In this document: one piece after another, positions 34,295-43,066 of the stretch
How the letters are laid out: every line of letters starts with the position of its first letter
Numbering within the stretch: position 1 is the first letter of the stretch
Assembly: GCF_001595985.1 (NCBI RefSeq)
Contig: NZ_LOJJ01000018.1
Location: 329,069 to 372,134 of the forward strand
Length of the DNA: 43,066 bases
Direction: 5' to 3'
From: Polynucleobacter sinensis
GTDB taxonomy: Bacteria > Pseudomonadota > Gammaproteobacteria > Burkholderiales > Burkholderiaceae
Notes under the pieces: model-generated
Told to the model about the DNA's origin: nothing
What the model saw: the letters and a program-made list of their open reading frames with translations, nothing else
Databases searched by the model: none
Made by a program: the position numbers and the translations under genes

Positions 34295-36448
34295 ATGATA
34301 GCTGAGATGCCTCCTAAGTTGCCCAAAAGTTCCTCAAATTCCAAAGTTGCCGAAACCAAGAAAGGCCCTGCTGCTGATCCATTGGGCGAGGTCGGTCATG
34401 ATCTGGACCCGGCAAAGTTTGTTTCCTTTCCTGACTCTCCTTTTCAGCTTTATCAGCCATTTCCGCCGGCAGGGGACCAGCCGGCCGCAATTGATGCCTT
34501 AGTTGCTGGAATTGAGGATGGACTGACCTTTCAGACCCTTTTGGGGGTAACTGGCTCTGGTAAGACTTTTACGATGGCTAATGTAATAGCCAGAACGGGT
34601 CGTCCTGCCATCATATTTGCCCCTAATAAGACTTTGGCGGCTCAACTTTATAGCGAGTTTAGGGAGTTTTTCCCAAAAAATGCGGTGGAGTATTTCGTAA
34701 GTTACTACGACTACTATCAACCAGAGGCATATGTTCCGCAGCGCGATTTATTTATTGAAAAGGATTCCTCTATCAATGAGCACATCGAGCAAATGCGACT
34801 TTCTGCTACCAAGAGTCTATTAGAGCGTCGCGATGTCATTATTGTCGCAACGGTTTCGGCAATTTACGGTATCGGCAATCCTGGCGACTATCACAGTATG
34901 GTGATGACTCTGCGCCCGGGCGACAAGATGAGTCAGCGCGATATTCTCATGCGCTTAATTGCGATGCAGTATGACCGCAATGAAACAGATTTTAAGCGAG
35001 GGGTATTCCGTGTACGTGGCGACACGATAGATATCTTCCCCGCTGAACATAATGAATTAGCAGTTCGTGTTGAGCTGTTTGACGATGAGATTGAAAGCCT
35101 GCAATTTTTTGATCCACTCACGGGAAAAATTCGTCAAAAAATTCCTCGTTTTACGGTGTATCCAAGTTCGCACTATGTCACTCCACGCGATACTGTTCTC
35201 AAAGCGATTGAAACCATTAAAGCGGAGTTGCGGATTCGTCTCGATGAGTTTGTAAAGGATGGCAAGCTAGTGGAGGCTCAACGTTTAGAACAGCGTACCC
35301 GCTTCGACTTGGAGATGCTTAATGAATTAGGTTTTTGTAAGGGGATCGAGAATTACTCTCGCCACCTCTCCGGAGCCATGCCTGGCGAGGCGCCACCGAC
35401 TCTTGTTGATTACCTGCCAAATGATGCCTTGATGTTCTTGGATGAGAGCCATGTTCTTATTGGTCAGCTCAATGCAATGTACAACGGTGATAAATCTCGT
35501 AAACATACTTTGGTCGAGTTTGGTTTCCGCTTGCCCTCTGCGATGGATAACCGTCCACTCAAGTTCACTGAATTCGAAACTAAAATGCGCCAAACTATTT
35601 TCGTGTCAGCAACACCTGCTGATTATGAAAATCAGCATACGGGTCAAGTAGTGGAGCAAGTTGCTAGACCTACGGGATTGGTGGATCCTGAGATTGAAGT
35701 CTTACCAGCCAGCTCGCAAGTTGACGATTTACTCAGTCAGATTCATGAGCGCGTCAAAGTGGGTGAACGGGTTTTAGTAACTGTCCTTACAAAACGCATG
35801 GCCGAGCAGTTAACGGATTATTTGTCTGATAACGGCGTGAAGGTGCGCTATGTCCATTCGGATATTGATACGGTTGAACGCGTTGAAATTTTGCGTGACC
35901 TCCGTTTGGGTGTTTTTGACGTGCTAGTAGGTATTAATTTATTAAGAGAAGGGCTGGACATTCCTGAGGTATCTCTCGTAGCGATTTTGGATGCGGATAA
36001 AGAAGGTTTCTTGCGCTCTGAGCGTAGCTTGATTCAGACAATTGGCAGGGCGGCGCGAAATGTTCGTGGCAAGGCAATTCTTTATGCCGATCGTATTACT
36101 GACTCCATGAAGCGGGCCATGGGCGAGACGGAGCGTCGTCGCACCAAACAGATCGCTTTCAATAAGGCCAATGGGATTGAGCCAAGAGGGGTTCAAAAGC
36201 GCATCAAAGACATTATTGATGGCGTCTACGACGTCAAAGAAAAGCGTTCTGAACAGGCAATCGAGCAAGAGCGGGCTCGCTATGAGGAAATGAGTGAAAA
36301 GGATCTCGCGGGCGAAATTAAGCGCTTGGAGAAGCAAATGAACTCTGAAGCCAAGAATCTTGAGTTTGAAAAGGCTGCTGCCACCCGGGATCGACTCACG
36401 AAGGTGAAGGAAATGGCTTTTGGTGCACGTTCTCGAGATGCGGTTTAG
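34295..36448 (+). CDS. uvrB: Excinuclease ABC subunit B
   Basis: Damage-verification helicase of nucleotide-excision repair, about 717 residues. Helicase motif [15 protein letters not shown], the beta-hairpin [17 protein letters not shown] that clamps [13 protein letters not shown] (motif II), the SATPADYE motif [16 protein letters not shown] and [13 protein letters not shown] in the second RecA lobe, and a C-terminal UVR motif [24 protein letters not shown] that binds UvrA/UvrC. About 60 residues rich in K, P and S precede [14 protein letters not shown], longer than in E. coli. The start is uncertain between ATG 34295 and ATG 34307; a TTG at 34256 is less likely. No clear LexA box is seen upstream. 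Confidence 0.95.
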   Translation: MIAEMPPKLPKSSSNSKVAETKKGPAADPLGEVGHDLDPAKFVSFPDSPFQLYQPFPPAGDQPAAIDALVAGIEDGLTFQTLLGVTGSGKTFTMANVIARTGRPAIIFAPNKTLAAQLYSEFREFFPKNAVEYFVSYYDYYQPEAYVPQRDLFIEKDSSINEHIEQMRLSATKSLLERRDVIIVATVSAIYGIGNPGDYHSMVMTLRPGDKMSQRDILMRLIAMQYDRNETDFKRGVFRVRGDTIDIFPAEHNELAVRVELFDDEIESLQFFDPLTGKIRQKIPRFTVYPSSHYVTPRDTVLKAIETIKAELRIRLDEFVKDGKLVEAQRLEQRTRFDLEMLNELGFCKGIENYSRHLSGAMPGEAPPTLVDYLPNDALMFLDESHVLIGQLNAMYNGDKSRKHTLVEFGFRLPSAMDNRPLKFTEFETKMRQTIFVSATPADYENQHTGQVVEQVARPTGLVDPEIEVLPASSQVDDLLSQIHERVKVGERVLVTVLTKRMAEQLTDYLSDNGVKVRYVHSDIDTVERVEILRDLRLGVFDVLVGINLLREGLDIPEVSLVAILDADKEGFLRSERSLIQTIGRAARNVRGKAILYADRITDSMKRAMGETERRRTKQIAFNKANGIEPRGVQKRIKDIIDGVYDVKEKRSEQAIEQERARYEEMSEKDLAGEIKRLEKQMNSEAKNLEFEKAAATRDRLTKVKEMAFGARSRDAV

Positions 36449-36476
36449 TGGTGAAACCTCCATTTCTGTGGCTTGT

Positions 36477-36500
36477 AGAGCTGTTTTAGGCTCTTTTGTT
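36477..36500 (+). terminator. Possible weak terminator after uvrB
   Basis: Short stem AGAGC (36477-36481) and GCTCT (36490-36494), 8-base loop, followed by TTTGTT. It starts 28 bases after the uvrB stop. The stem is only 5 bp, so support is modest. Confidence 0.35.
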
Positions 36501-36501
36501 A

Positions 36502-36556
36502 ATTCCCGAGCAGAATGGTGGGGTATATGGTAAAGTTGAGTGGAATGGTTGGGTAT
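36502..36556 (+). promoter_or_regulatory. Two tandem IscR type-1-like sites upstream of iscR
   Basis: The 25-base segment 36532-36556 begins AAAGTTGA and ends GGGTAT, matching 15 of 25 positions of the E. coli iscR site as I remember it, with both ends conserved. A second copy ends GGGTAT at 36526; the 14-mers GAATGGTGGGGTAT (36513-36526) and GAATGGTTGGGTAT (36543-36556) differ by one base and are exactly 30 bases apart. This predicts autorepression by the 2Fe-2S form of IscR. A 7-bp dyad GTTGGGT/ACCCAAC also overlaps the second site. Confidence 0.6.
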
Positions 36557-36606
36557 TACCCACCCAACTGTTAGCTGTCCATAACAATCCATTACCAAGG
36601 TGACAT

Positions 36607-37176
36607 ATGAGACTTACAACTAAAGGTCGTTTTGCAGTAACCGCAATGATTGATTTGGCCCTGCGTGAAGCGCATGGCCCTGTAACTTTGGCTGGGATCA
36701 GTCAAAGACAAAAAATCTCTCTTTCTTATCTTGAGCAATTGTTTGGCAAATTACGCCGTTTCAACATTGTTGAAAGTACCCGTGGGCCTGGCGGGGGTTA
36801 TACCCTGGCGCGCAAGCCTGAAGAGGTAAGCGTTGCTGACATTATTGTCGCAGTAGACGAGCCATTGGATGCCACTCAATGTGGTGGAAAAGGTAATTGC
36901 CACACCGATGAAGAAAATCATGGGCGCTGTATGACTCATGACCTTTGGACAAATCTCAACTCCAAAATGGTGGAGTACCTCAGTTCTGTTTCATTGCGTG
37001 ATTTGGTCCAGCAGCAAGAAGGGCGCGGCGTAGTTTTGCATGATTTGCGCCCCAAAAAAATGAAGCCTGAGGGTGCTAAAGCTGAAAAGCTCGTGCCCGC
37101 AGTTGCAGTAAAGAAGGAGATTGCCCCTAAGCGACCTCTCGTGAATTCCGTTTTCAATCTAGCTCAGCAGAGTTAA
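36607..37176 (+). CDS. iscR: Iron-sulphur cluster regulator IscR
   Basis: Rrf2-family winged-helix transcription factor of 189 residues that senses the cell's Fe-S state and controls the isc operon. The DNA-binding part is MRLTTKGRFAVTAMIDLAL, ISLSYLEQLFGKLRRF and STRGPGGGYTLAR. The cluster ligands are Cys92 and Cys98 (QCGGKGNC), Cys108 and His111 (RCMTH). E. coli has Cys92, 98, 104 and His107, so here the second Cys-Cys gap is nine residues rather than five. The C-terminus is extended by about 50 Lys/Ala/Pro-rich residues. It is the first gene of the isc operon and starts 50 bases past the second IscR-like site. Confidence 0.95.
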   Translation: MRLTTKGRFAVTAMIDLALREAHGPVTLAGISQRQKISLSYLEQLFGKLRRFNIVESTRGPGGGYTLARKPEEVSVADIIVAVDEPLDATQCGGKGNCHTDEENHGRCMTHDLWTNLNSKMVEYLSSVSLRDLVQQQEGRGVVLHDLRPKKMKPEGAKAEKLVPAVAVKKEIAPKRPLVNSVFNLAQQS

Positions 37177-37194
37177 CCAATCGATAAATACATC

Positions 37195-38454
37195 ATGAAC
37201 GCACCTTACGATATTCCTCAGCAACCAGTGTCTATGTTTAGTCCAAAACACTTTCCTGTGTACATGGATTATTCGGCTACTACGCCAATTGACCCGCGTG
37301 TGGTTGATAAGATGTTGCCTTATCTGCGTGAGCAGTTTGGTAATGCAGCTTCTCGCAGTCATGCGTATGGCTGGGCGGCAGAAGAGGCGGTGGAGTGGGC
37401 GCGTTCAGAGATTGCCCAGCTAGTTCATGCGGACCCAAGAGAGATCGTATTTACCAGTGGCGCTACTGAGAGTATTAATTTGGCACTCAAAGGTGCTGCG
37501 CATTTTTATAAAGATCGCGGCAATCACATTATCACCGTCAAGACGGAGCACAAGGCAACTCTAGATACTTGCCGCGAGCTTGAGCGCGAAGGGTATGAGG
37601 TTACTTACTTGGATGTTCTTCCGAATGGCTTAATTGATTTTGCACAACTGGAAGCCGCCATGAAACCAGGCACAATTTTGGCTTCGGTAATGTATGTCAA
37701 TAACGAAATTGGTGTTGTGCAAGATATTCCACGTATTGGTGAGCTTTGCCGTTCACGTGGTGTAATTTTTCATGTGGATGCAGCACAGGCAACTGGCAAA
37801 GTCGAGATTGATCTAGAGAAAATCAAAGTCGATTTAATGAGTTTTTCAGCTCATAAGACCAATGGTCCAAAAGGGATTGGCGCCTTATACGTGCGTCGTA
37901 AGCCGCGCATTCGTATTGAGGCGCAAATTCATGGTGGCGGTCATGAGCGCGGCATGCGTTCTGGCACTTTGGCGGTTCATCAAATTGTAGGTATGGGCGA
38001 AACATTCCGTATTGCCAGGTTAGAAATGGCTGAGGAAAATAAACGTATTCGCGCATTGCGTGATCGCTTACTTGCGGGCCTCAAGGATATTGAAGAGGTC
38101 TACGTGAATGGCGACATGGAGCACCGCGTACCTCACAACTTAAATATCAGCTTTAACTATGTTGAAGGGGAATCGATGCTGATGGCGCTCAAAGATTTGG
38201 CAATTTCATCTGGATCTGCGTGTACCTCGGCTTCCTTAGAGCCCTCGTATGTATTGCGCGCTCTCGGCCGTAACGATGAACTGGCTCATAGTTCAATTCG
38301 CTTTACTCTGGGACGCTTTACGACTCAGGAGGAGGTTGATTTCACAATCAAACTGGTGAAAGAAAAGATTGCGAAGTTGCGTGAGCTTTCACCTTTGTGG
38401 GAAATGTATAAAGACGGCATTGATCTGAGCACAATTCAGTGGGCTGCCCACTAA
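37195..38454 (+). CDS. iscS: Cysteine desulfurase IscS
   Basis: PLP enzyme of 419 residues that takes sulphur from cysteine for Fe-S cluster assembly, tRNA thiolation and other pathways. PLP Lys221 in [14 protein letters not shown] and the persulphide Cys343 in [21 protein letters not shown] correspond to Lys206 and Cys328 of E. coli IscS with a constant shift of 15, which is explained by an N-terminal extension ([16 protein letters not shown]). A start at the internal Met14 (37234) would give nearly the E. coli length; the first ATG is kept because it directly follows iscR by 18 bases. Confidence 0.96.
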   Translation: MNAPYDIPQQPVSMFSPKHFPVYMDYSATTPIDPRVVDKMLPYLREQFGNAASRSHAYGWAAEEAVEWARSEIAQLVHADPREIVFTSGATESINLALKGAAHFYKDRGNHIITVKTEHKATLDTCRELEREGYEVTYLDVLPNGLIDFAQLEAAMKPGTILASVMYVNNEIGVVQDIPRIGELCRSRGVIFHVDAAQATGKVEIDLEKIKVDLMSFSAHKTNGPKGIGALYVRRKPRIRIEAQIHGGGHERGMRSGTLAVHQIVGMGETFRIARLEMAEENKRIRALRDRLLAGLKDIEEVYVNGDMEHRVPHNLNISFNYVEGESMLMALKDLAISSGSACTSASLEPSYVLRALGRNDELAHSSIRFTLGRFTTQEEVDFTIKLVKEKIAKLRELSPLWEMYKDGIDLSTIQWAAH

Positions 38455-38492
38455 GCAATTTAGTGATAACGAACAGTTAATAAGGAAACATC

Positions 38493-38879
38493 ATGGCATA
38501 TAGCGATAAAGTAATTGATCATTATGAGAATCCCCGTAACGTTGGCTCTTTCGCCAAGGGTGATGATCAGGTAGGTACTGGAATGGTAGGCGCGCCTGCA
38601 TGCGGCGACGTGATGAAATTGCAAATCCGTGTGAATGACCAAGGTGTGATTGAGGATGCGAAATTCAAGACATATGGTTGTGGCTCCGCGATTGCATCCT
38701 CTTCATTGGTAACCGAGTGGGTTAAAGGCAAGACATTGGATCAGGCTTTGGAGATTAAAAATTCTTTAATTGCAGAGGAATTGGCTTTGCCTCCAGTAAA
38801 GATTCACTGCTCCATCTTGGCTGAGGATGCAATTAAAGCCGCGGTTGCGGATTACAAAGAAAAGCATCCCACTAAGTAA
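38493..38879 (+). CDS. iscU: Fe-S cluster scaffold IscU
   Basis: Scaffold of 128 residues on which 2Fe-2S clusters are built from IscS sulphur and then handed on by HscA/HscB. Ligands are at the E. coli numbers: Cys37 and Asp39 (PACGDVM), Cys63 (GCGSAIASS) and His105-Cys106 (IHCSILAED). The HscA recognition motif LPPVK is present at 99-103. A TAAGGAAA Shine-Dalgarno lies ahead of the ATG. Confidence 0.97.
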   Translation: MAYSDKVIDHYENPRNVGSFAKGDDQVGTGMVGAPACGDVMKLQIRVNDQGVIEDAKFKTYGCGSAIASSSLVTEWVKGKTLDQALEIKNSLIAEELALPPVKIHCSILAEDAIKAAVADYKEKHPTK

Positions 38880-38919
38880 GTGTTAATCCAGATAAGCGAT
38901 TAAAGAAGATAAGTGAATT

Positions 38920-39243
38920 ATGGCTATTACCTTAACTGATAAAGCGGCAAAGCATGTCCAAAAGAATTTAGACAAGCGCGGCAAGGGCTGCGGCTTGCGC
39001 CTGGGCGTTCGCACTACTGGTTGCTCGGGTTTGGCCTACCAACTAGAGTATGTTGATGAGGCTGCTCCAGAGGATACGATGTTTGAATCTAACGGCATCA
39101 AGGTATTTGTTGATCCAAAGAGTCTCGCTTATTTAGATGGCACTGAGTTGGATTTTGTGCGTGAAGGCTTGAATGAGGGTTTTAAATTTCAAAACCCGAA
39201 CGTAAAAGACGAGTGCGGTTGTGGTGAATCCTTCCGCGTCTGA
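38920..39243 (+). CDS. iscA: A-type Fe-S carrier IscA
   Basis: A-type cluster or iron carrier of 107 residues, working mainly in 4Fe-4S maturation. The three conserved cysteines are at Cys35 (TGCSGLAY), Cys99 and Cys101 (DECGCGESF), identical in number to E. coli IscA. The C-terminal FRV is followed by TGA; the next gene, hscB, already starts inside its last codons. Confidence 0.97.
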   Translation: MAITLTDKAAKHVQKNLDKRGKGCGLRLGVRTTGCSGLAYQLEYVDEAAPEDTMFESNGIKVFVDPKSLAYLDGTELDFVREGLNEGFKFQNPNVKDECGCGESFRV

Positions 39244-39748
39244 TAACTACTTCCGATTTTTTGGTTTAGAGCCGCAATTCAATATCGAGTTGTCCGCGCT
39301 CGATCAAGCGTACATGGCGATTCAAAAAGAAGTTCATCCAGATCGACACGCTCGTGGAAGCGATGCGGAGCAAAGATTGGCTATGCAAATGGCAACTTTC
39401 GCTAATACGGCCTTCCAAACTTTAAAGAATCCTATCCAACGCGGTCTATATCTTTGTAAGCTCCATGGAGTGGATGCTCGCTTAGAGACCAATACTGCTA
39501 TGCCAGCTGTTTTTTTGATGAAGCAAATGGAATGGCGCGAAAGTTTAGAAGAGCAAGAGGATGATCTCAATGCCTTAGAGGCCCTTGCTGATGAAGTGAA
39601 TAACGCTAAAAGAGAAACTCTCTCCGAAATTATCCAGGCTATTGATGTAGCCAAGAACTATGAACGGGCCGCTGAGTTACTGAGAGGTCTACTTTTTATT
39701 GATAAGTTTGCTCTTGAGCTTGATGATGCTATCTTGGCCTTGGTATAG
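39221..39748 (+). CDS. hscB: J-domain co-chaperone HscB
   Basis: Co-chaperone of 175 residues that delivers IscU to HscA and stimulates its ATPase. N-terminal J domain with [14 protein letters not shown] and the HPD triad in KEVHPDRHA, then the C-terminal three-helix IscU-binding domain (about 85-175). The frame begins with two GTG codons, at 39221 and 39224, both inside iscA (20-23 bases of overlap); no ATG is available before the J domain. Translation is therefore likely coupled to iscA. Confidence 0.92.
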   Translation: MVNPSASDNYFRFFGLEPQFNIELSALDQAYMAIQKEVHPDRHARGSDAEQRLAMQMATFANTAFQTLKNPIQRGLYLCKLHGVDARLETNTAMPAVFLMKQMEWRESLEEQEDDLNALEALADEVNNAKRETLSEIIQAIDVAKNYERAAELLRGLLFIDKFALELDDAILALV

Positions 39749-39766
39749 CTTTAAACTTGAGTCCCC

Positions 39767-41632
39767 ATGGCCTTATTACAAATCTCTGAACCCGGTAAAT
39801 CTCTAGCTCCACATCAGCGGCGCATTGCTGTTGGCATTGATTTGGGCACTACAAACTCCCTTGTTGCCTTAGTGCGAGATGCCTTGCCCAAAGTGCTGCC
39901 TGATTCTGAGGGGCGTGAGTTACTGCCCTCGGTGGTACGCTACCTTCCAGGTGGAAAGACGCAAGCGGGGTTTGAAGCGCTTGAGAGCGTAGTTTCTGAT
40001 CCGAAAAATACAATTGTTTCGGTAAAGCGCTATATGGGTCGTGGAATTGTGGATGTTGAGCATATTGAAAGCGCTCCATACGACTTTGTTGATGAGCCTG
40101 GGATGTTAAAGCTCAGAACAGTTGCTGGCGACAAGAGTCCAATTGAGGTTTCCGCGGAAATCTTGGCGCGTTTGCGCCAGCTCGCGGAAGACTCTGTAAA
40201 TGATGACATTGTTGGCGCTGTCATTACAGTGCCAGCTTATTTCGATGACGCTCAGCGTCAGGCAACTAAGGATGCCGCAAAGTTGGCTGGCATCGAGGTG
40301 TTGCGCCTTCTGAATGAACCTACAGCAGCTGCGATTGCCTATGGCTTGGATAATGCCTCCGAGGGCATATACGCGGTATATGATCTTGGTGGCGGCACCT
40401 TTGATATATCGATTTTGCGCATGAGTAGAGGAGTCTTTGAAGTCCTCTCTACCGGTGGCGACTCTGCATTAGGCGGAGATGATTTTGATCATCGCTTGTA
40501 TTGCTGGGTGATTGAGCAGGCTAAACTGCCGCCTCTATCGATTCAGGATCACCGCAAACTATTGCTTTCTTGCAAGCATGCAAAAGAGCAGTTGAGTCAC
40601 AACCCTTTGGCGCGCGTTCACGAAACCCTGGCTGACGGCACTGTTGTGAATGTGGGCGTTAGTCAAGCGCAGTTTTTTGAAATTACACAGAACCTGATCA
40701 ATAAGACCTTAGTCGCCGTGAAGAAAGCTTTGCGTGATGCTGGGTTAACAGCCGATGAAGTCAAGGGCGTAGTGATGGTCGGTGGGGCAACCCGTATGCC
40801 CAATGTGCAAAGAGCCGTTGGCGATCTCTTTGGCACTAAGCCTCTAAATAATTTAAATCCAGATCAGGTGGTAGCTTTAGGTGCTGCTATGCAGGCAGAC
40901 CTTCTCGCTGGAAATCAAAGCAAGGATGATGAGTGGCTCTTGCTTGATGTGATTCCGCTTTCTCTTGGTATTGAAACCATGGGGGGCTTAGTCGAAAAAA
41001 TTATTCCTCGGAATACGCCGATACCTGTCGCGCGTGCACAGGATTTCACGACATTCAAAGATGGTCAAACTGCATTGGCAATTCAGGTGGTGCAGGGAGA
41101 GCGTGAGTTGGCGCAAGACTGTCGATCTCTGGGTAAATTTGAATTAAGGGGTATTCCTCCGATGGCTGCAGGTGCTGCGCGCATTCGAGTTACCTTCCAG
41201 GTGGATGCTGATGGCTTGTTATCGGTTAGTGCGACAGAGCAGGGTTCTGGGGTGCAGGCCTCAATCGACATCAAACCATCTTATGGCCTCACTGATGCCG
41301 AGATAACCCGCATGCTGCAAGATGGATTTGCATCAGCCAAAGTGGATCTATTAGCCAGATCTTTACGAGAAGAGCAGGTGAATGCGCAGCGTTTATTGGA
41401 TGCTGTGCAAACTGCCTTAGATTCTGATCGTAGTCTGTTGGACGCTAAGGAGCAGGCTGCAGTTGATGCAGAGATGGCAACCTTAAAAATGATTCTTTCG
41501 CATGAGACTGATAGTGCCGTTTTAAGAAAAGCGGTTGATCATGCCGCCAAGGCTACTGATGACTTTGCTCAAAAGCGTATGAATGCAAGTATTCAGAGGG
41601 CTTTATCTGGTAAAAATGTTGCTGAAATTTAA
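39767..41632 (+). CDS. hscA: Hsp70-type chaperone HscA
   Basis: Specialised DnaK relative of 621 residues that binds the LPPVK motif of IscU and drives cluster transfer with ATP. ATPase domain: [66 protein letters not shown] and [13 protein letters not shown]. Substrate domain: [28 protein letters not shown] and a helical lid ending in [16 protein letters not shown]. The N-terminal 20 residues before the ATPase core and the absence of a DnaK-type C-terminal tail fit HscA. Confidence 0.96.
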   Translation: MALLQISEPGKSLAPHQRRIAVGIDLGTTNSLVALVRDALPKVLPDSEGRELLPSVVRYLPGGKTQAGFEALESVVSDPKNTIVSVKRYMGRGIVDVEHIESAPYDFVDEPGMLKLRTVAGDKSPIEVSAEILARLRQLAEDSVNDDIVGAVITVPAYFDDAQRQATKDAAKLAGIEVLRLLNEPTAAAIAYGLDNASEGIYAVYDLGGGTFDISILRMSRGVFEVLSTGGDSALGGDDFDHRLYCWVIEQAKLPPLSIQDHRKLLLSCKHAKEQLSHNPLARVHETLADGTVVNVGVSQAQFFEITQNLINKTLVAVKKALRDAGLTADEVKGVVMVGGATRMPNVQRAVGDLFGTKPLNNLNPDQVVALGAAMQADLLAGNQSKDDEWLLLDVIPLSLGIETMGGLVEKIIPRNTPIPVARAQDFTTFKDGQTALAIQVVQGERELAQDCRSLGKFELRGIPPMAAGAARIRVTFQVDADGLLSVSATEQGSGVQASIDIKPSYGLTDAEITRMLQDGFASAKVDLLARSLREEQVNAQRLLDAVQTALDSDRSLLDAKEQAAVDAEMATLKMILSHETDSAVLRKAVDHAAKATDDFAQKRMNASIQRALSGKNVAEI

Positions 41633-41649
41633 TTAAAGAAAATATTAAG

Positions 41650-41988
41650 ATGACTCAGATCGTTGTTTTACCCCATAGCGAGTATTGTCCTGAGGGCGCA
41701 GTCGTTGAAGTGGCTCCCGGTACTTCAATCTGCGAAGCGTTATTAGAAAACGACATTCCAATTGAGCATGCATGCGATATGGTGTGCGCTTGTACTACTT
41801 GTCACGTGATTGTGCGGGAGGGTTATCAGAGTCTCAATGCTCCTGATGATAATGAAGAAGATTTATTGGATCGCGCTTGGGGTCTTAATCCCCAGTCTCG
41901 CTTGTCTTGTCAAGCAATTGTTGCTCGTGAAAATTTAGTGATTGAGATTCCAAAGTACTCCATTAATCATGCAAAAGAAAATCACTGA
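41650..41988 (+). CDS. fdx: ISC-type 2Fe-2S ferredoxin
   Basis: Adrenodoxin-like ferredoxin of 112 residues that supplies electrons during cluster assembly. Ligands are Cys42, Cys48, Cys51 (HACDMVCACTTC) and Cys87 (RLSCQAIV), the same numbers as in E. coli Fdx; Cys46 is the usual extra non-ligand position. It is the last gene of the isc operon; no iscX follows. A strong terminator lies 30 bases downstream. Confidence 0.96.
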   Translation: MTQIVVLPHSEYCPEGAVVEVAPGTSICEALLENDIPIEHACDMVCACTTCHVIVREGYQSLNAPDDNEEDLLDRAWGLNPQSRLSCQAIVARENLVIEIPKYSINHAKENH

Positions 41989-42018
41989 TTGATCCTTACC
42001 CTCAAGAGAGCAGGAATG

Positions 42019-42047
42019 AAAAAAGCCACCGTGAAGGTGGCTTTTTA
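42019..42047. terminator. Bidirectional terminator between fdx and the Rap1a-like gene
   Basis: Stem GCCACC (42025-42030) and GGTGGC (42036-42041), 5-base loop, flanked by an A run (42019-42024) and a T run (42042-42046), so both strands give a hairpin followed by U. It serves the isc operon on plus and the convergent minus-strand gene ending at 42081. Confidence 0.88.
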
Positions 42048-42080
42048 TTTGATCAAGCGATCAAGCAGTCAATCCAAGCA

Positions 42081-42425
42081 TTACTTTCCGCAAGGGAATA
42101 CGCCCTCCAAAAACTTCAATATGGTTTCTGCAGCTGGCTTGGGGCCATTAGCTGGATTTGCATTTGCCCAGGCGATATATTCATCAACTACCTGGATACG
42201 GGTTGGTGCAGGCTGTTTAACACAAATCTTGCTTGGCGCAGTCTTTGGGTTGCGAGTTGCTAAATAAGTGTCGTAAACAGCTTGACCATAGATCTGGCAG
42301 GTCACGTTAGTACCGCCTTCACCGGTGCAATATTGCAATAGCTCACTTGTAGTAGTTGCATTAGCAGCTTGCATGCTGGTTGCCAAACCGAATACAAAGG
42401 TGGCGCCGATTAATAATTTCTTCAT
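42081..42425 (-). CDS. Small secreted Rap1a/Tai-like protein
   Basis: Exported protein of 114 residues with a Sec signal peptide (MKKLLIGATFVFGLATSMQA, cleavage near ANA). The mature part has four cysteines in YCTGEG, TCQIYGQAVYDTYL, ICVKQPAPTRIQVVDEYIAW and the final VFPCGK, the spacing and closing FPC of the Rap1a/Tai (Ssp1-immunity-like) domain. In Serratia, Rap proteins protect against T6SS amidase effectors, but no T6SS or effector gene is near, and stand-alone secreted members are widespread, so immunity is not claimed. AGGA lies ahead of the ATG. Confidence 0.75.
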   Translation of the reverse strand: MKKLLIGATFVFGLATSMQAANATTTSELLQYCTGEGGTNVTCQIYGQAVYDTYLATRNPKTAPSKICVKQPAPTRIQVVDEYIAWANANPANGPKPAAETILKFLEGVFPCGK

Positions 42426-42475
42426 ATTTATTCCTTTAATTAATTTTATCTATTCAATGTGTAGGTCAGATGGAA

Positions 42476-43066
42476 TTAACGGCGACCGCCGCGGCCACCA
42501 CCGCCGCCAAACCCGCCGTGGCCACCGCCACCGCCAAAGCGTTCGCCACCGCCATCAAATCGTGCGCCGCGAGTATCACCGAAGCCACCGCCACCGCCAA
42601 AGCGATCACCGCCAGAGCGATCGGCGCCACTGAATCTATCTCCGCCGCCAGAGCGATCGCCAATATTGCGATCCCCGCCACCAGTCCGGCTTCCCGCGCG
42701 GTCTGCGCCAGCACGATCGCCTGCACGATCGCCACTACCAATATTGCCAGCTCGATCACCAGTACGATTGCCGCTTAAGTCGCCACGCTGAAGATTCTGG
42801 CGCAGTTGATCACGCTCCGCGTTACGACTAGCGGCAGTTCCACCGCCACCAAGGTTTGCATTACGGCGCTGTGCGTCTGGTTTCCAAGCATCGTTGCCAC
42901 TTCGATTGCCAGACCAGTTGTTATTTGTATTACGGTTGAAATTATTAAAGTTATTGTTATTGATAGTGAGGGAGTTCCCGCCACCGCCCCAGCCACCACC
43001 CCAGTGGCATCCGCCCCAAAGTGCTGCACCAACAGCCATGCCAACACCAAAAGAAAGTAGTGCTGT
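42476..43066 (-). CDS. 3' part of a DUF3300-like protein with Gly/Arg-rich tail
   Basis: The frame is open to the right edge, so the start lies beyond the window; the Met at 43039 is internal. The visible 196 residues begin with a hydrophobic SFGVGMAVGAALWGGCHW, then Asn-rich NNNNFNNFNRNTNNNW, a pattern I recall from the end of the DUF3300 domain. After DAWKPDAQRR comes a long low-complexity tail of D-R-[SA]-G-G repeats (GDRAGDRAGADRAG and similar) closing in FGGGGGRGGRR. The function of DUF3300 proteins is unknown; they are usually exported. RGG-type tails often bind nucleic acid or phase-separate, but that is not shown here. Confidence 0.75.
   Translation of the reverse strand, partial: TALLSFGVGMAVGAALWGGCHWGGGWGGGGNSLTINNNNFNNFNRNTNNNWSGNRSGNDAWKPDAQRRNANLGGGGTAASRNAERDQLRQNLQRGDLSGNRTGDRAGNIGSGDRAGDRAGADRAGSRTGGGDRNIGDRSGGGDRFSGADRSGGDRFGGGGGFGDTRGARFDGGGERFGGGGGHGGFGGGGGRGGRR

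Noticed and set aside
34250..34295. LexA box upstream of uvrB
   Set aside because: CTGT and ACAG occur at 34270-34289 but with 12 bases between them instead of 8.
35942..36598. 218-codon open frame antisense to the uvrB end and iscR promoter
   Set aside because: No family resemblance, no SD, and it is opposite a strongly conserved gene; a shadow frame.
41989..42267. 92-codon plus-strand frame after fdx
   Set aside because: It spans the fdx terminator and is antisense to the secreted Rap1a-like gene; no homology or SD.
42466..42778. Long Ala-rich open frames on both strands over the Gly/Arg tail
   Set aside because: Low-complexity GC-rich repeats keep all frames open; only the minus frame linking to the DUF3300-like part makes sense.
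1..43066. CRISPR arrays, tRNA/rRNA genes, insertion sequences, prophage or toxin-antitoxin modules
   Set aside because: None seen on reading both strands; apart from the short tandem repeat at 4-273 there is no spaced direct-repeat array, and no gene resembles a transposase or integrase.

Overview
The window reads as a chromosomal segment of a Betaproteobacterium of the Burkholderiaceae, most like Polynucleobacter or a close freshwater relative. The reasons are the moderate, slightly AT-leaning composition, the gene neighbourhoods (alaA-hom-thrC-moeA-moaD-moaE, clpB, and iscR-iscS-iscU-iscA-hscB-hscA-fdx), an intracellular Cys-type PHA depolymerase, and proteins that resemble Burkholderiales families. 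The genus is an inference from remembered protein families, not from a search. Coding density is very high. No stretch above 300 bases lacks a gene, and I see no rRNA, tRNA, CRISPR array, transposase, integrase or phage gene.

Layout. 1-660 is the 3' end of a large repeat-bearing, possibly surface protein. On the minus strand from 10740 down to 667 come a small Mth938-like gene, then arnT-arnB-arnC-arnA(formyltransferase)-arnA(decarboxylase)-arnD, then bcp, phoH and an NlpC/P60 lipoprotein. The arn genes are a nearly complete set for putting 4-amino-4-deoxy-L-arabinose on lipid A. ArnA is split into two genes, and ugd/pmrE and the arnE/arnF flippase are absent from the window. From 10820 the plus strand carries alaA, hom and thrC (alanine and threonine synthesis), then moeA-moaD-moaE (molybdopterin), an exported type-B carboxylesterase, clpB behind a sigma-32-type promoter, an MFS transporter, aceA (isocitrate lyase) and a HIT hydrolase. 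A GIY-YIG gene lies antisense between the esterase and clpB.

24985-34113 is mostly minus strand. It starts with a five-gene lipid-modification operon (FAD oxidoreductase, DUF1365, Cfa-like methyltransferase, short-chain dehydrogenase, NTF2-like protein). Then come DUF1841, nth, rnfB, an intracellular PHA depolymerase and an aromatic/aspartate aminotransferase. The plus strand then carries uvrB and the full ISC iron-sulphur cluster operon, preceded by two IscR-like sites. The right end has a small Rap1a-like secreted protein and the 3' part of a Gly/Arg-rich DUF3300-like protein that runs off the window.

Most of the window is core metabolism and maintenance. The observations most worth a second look are regulatory or architectural: a terminator that doubles as signal-peptide code, a terminator-guarded phoH leader with a repeated 13-mer, tandem IscR-like sites plus a widened Cys spacing in IscR, an 18-bp perfect palindrome before aceA, and the membrane-lipid operon. 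I did not find a convincing new multi-gene defence or mobile system here.
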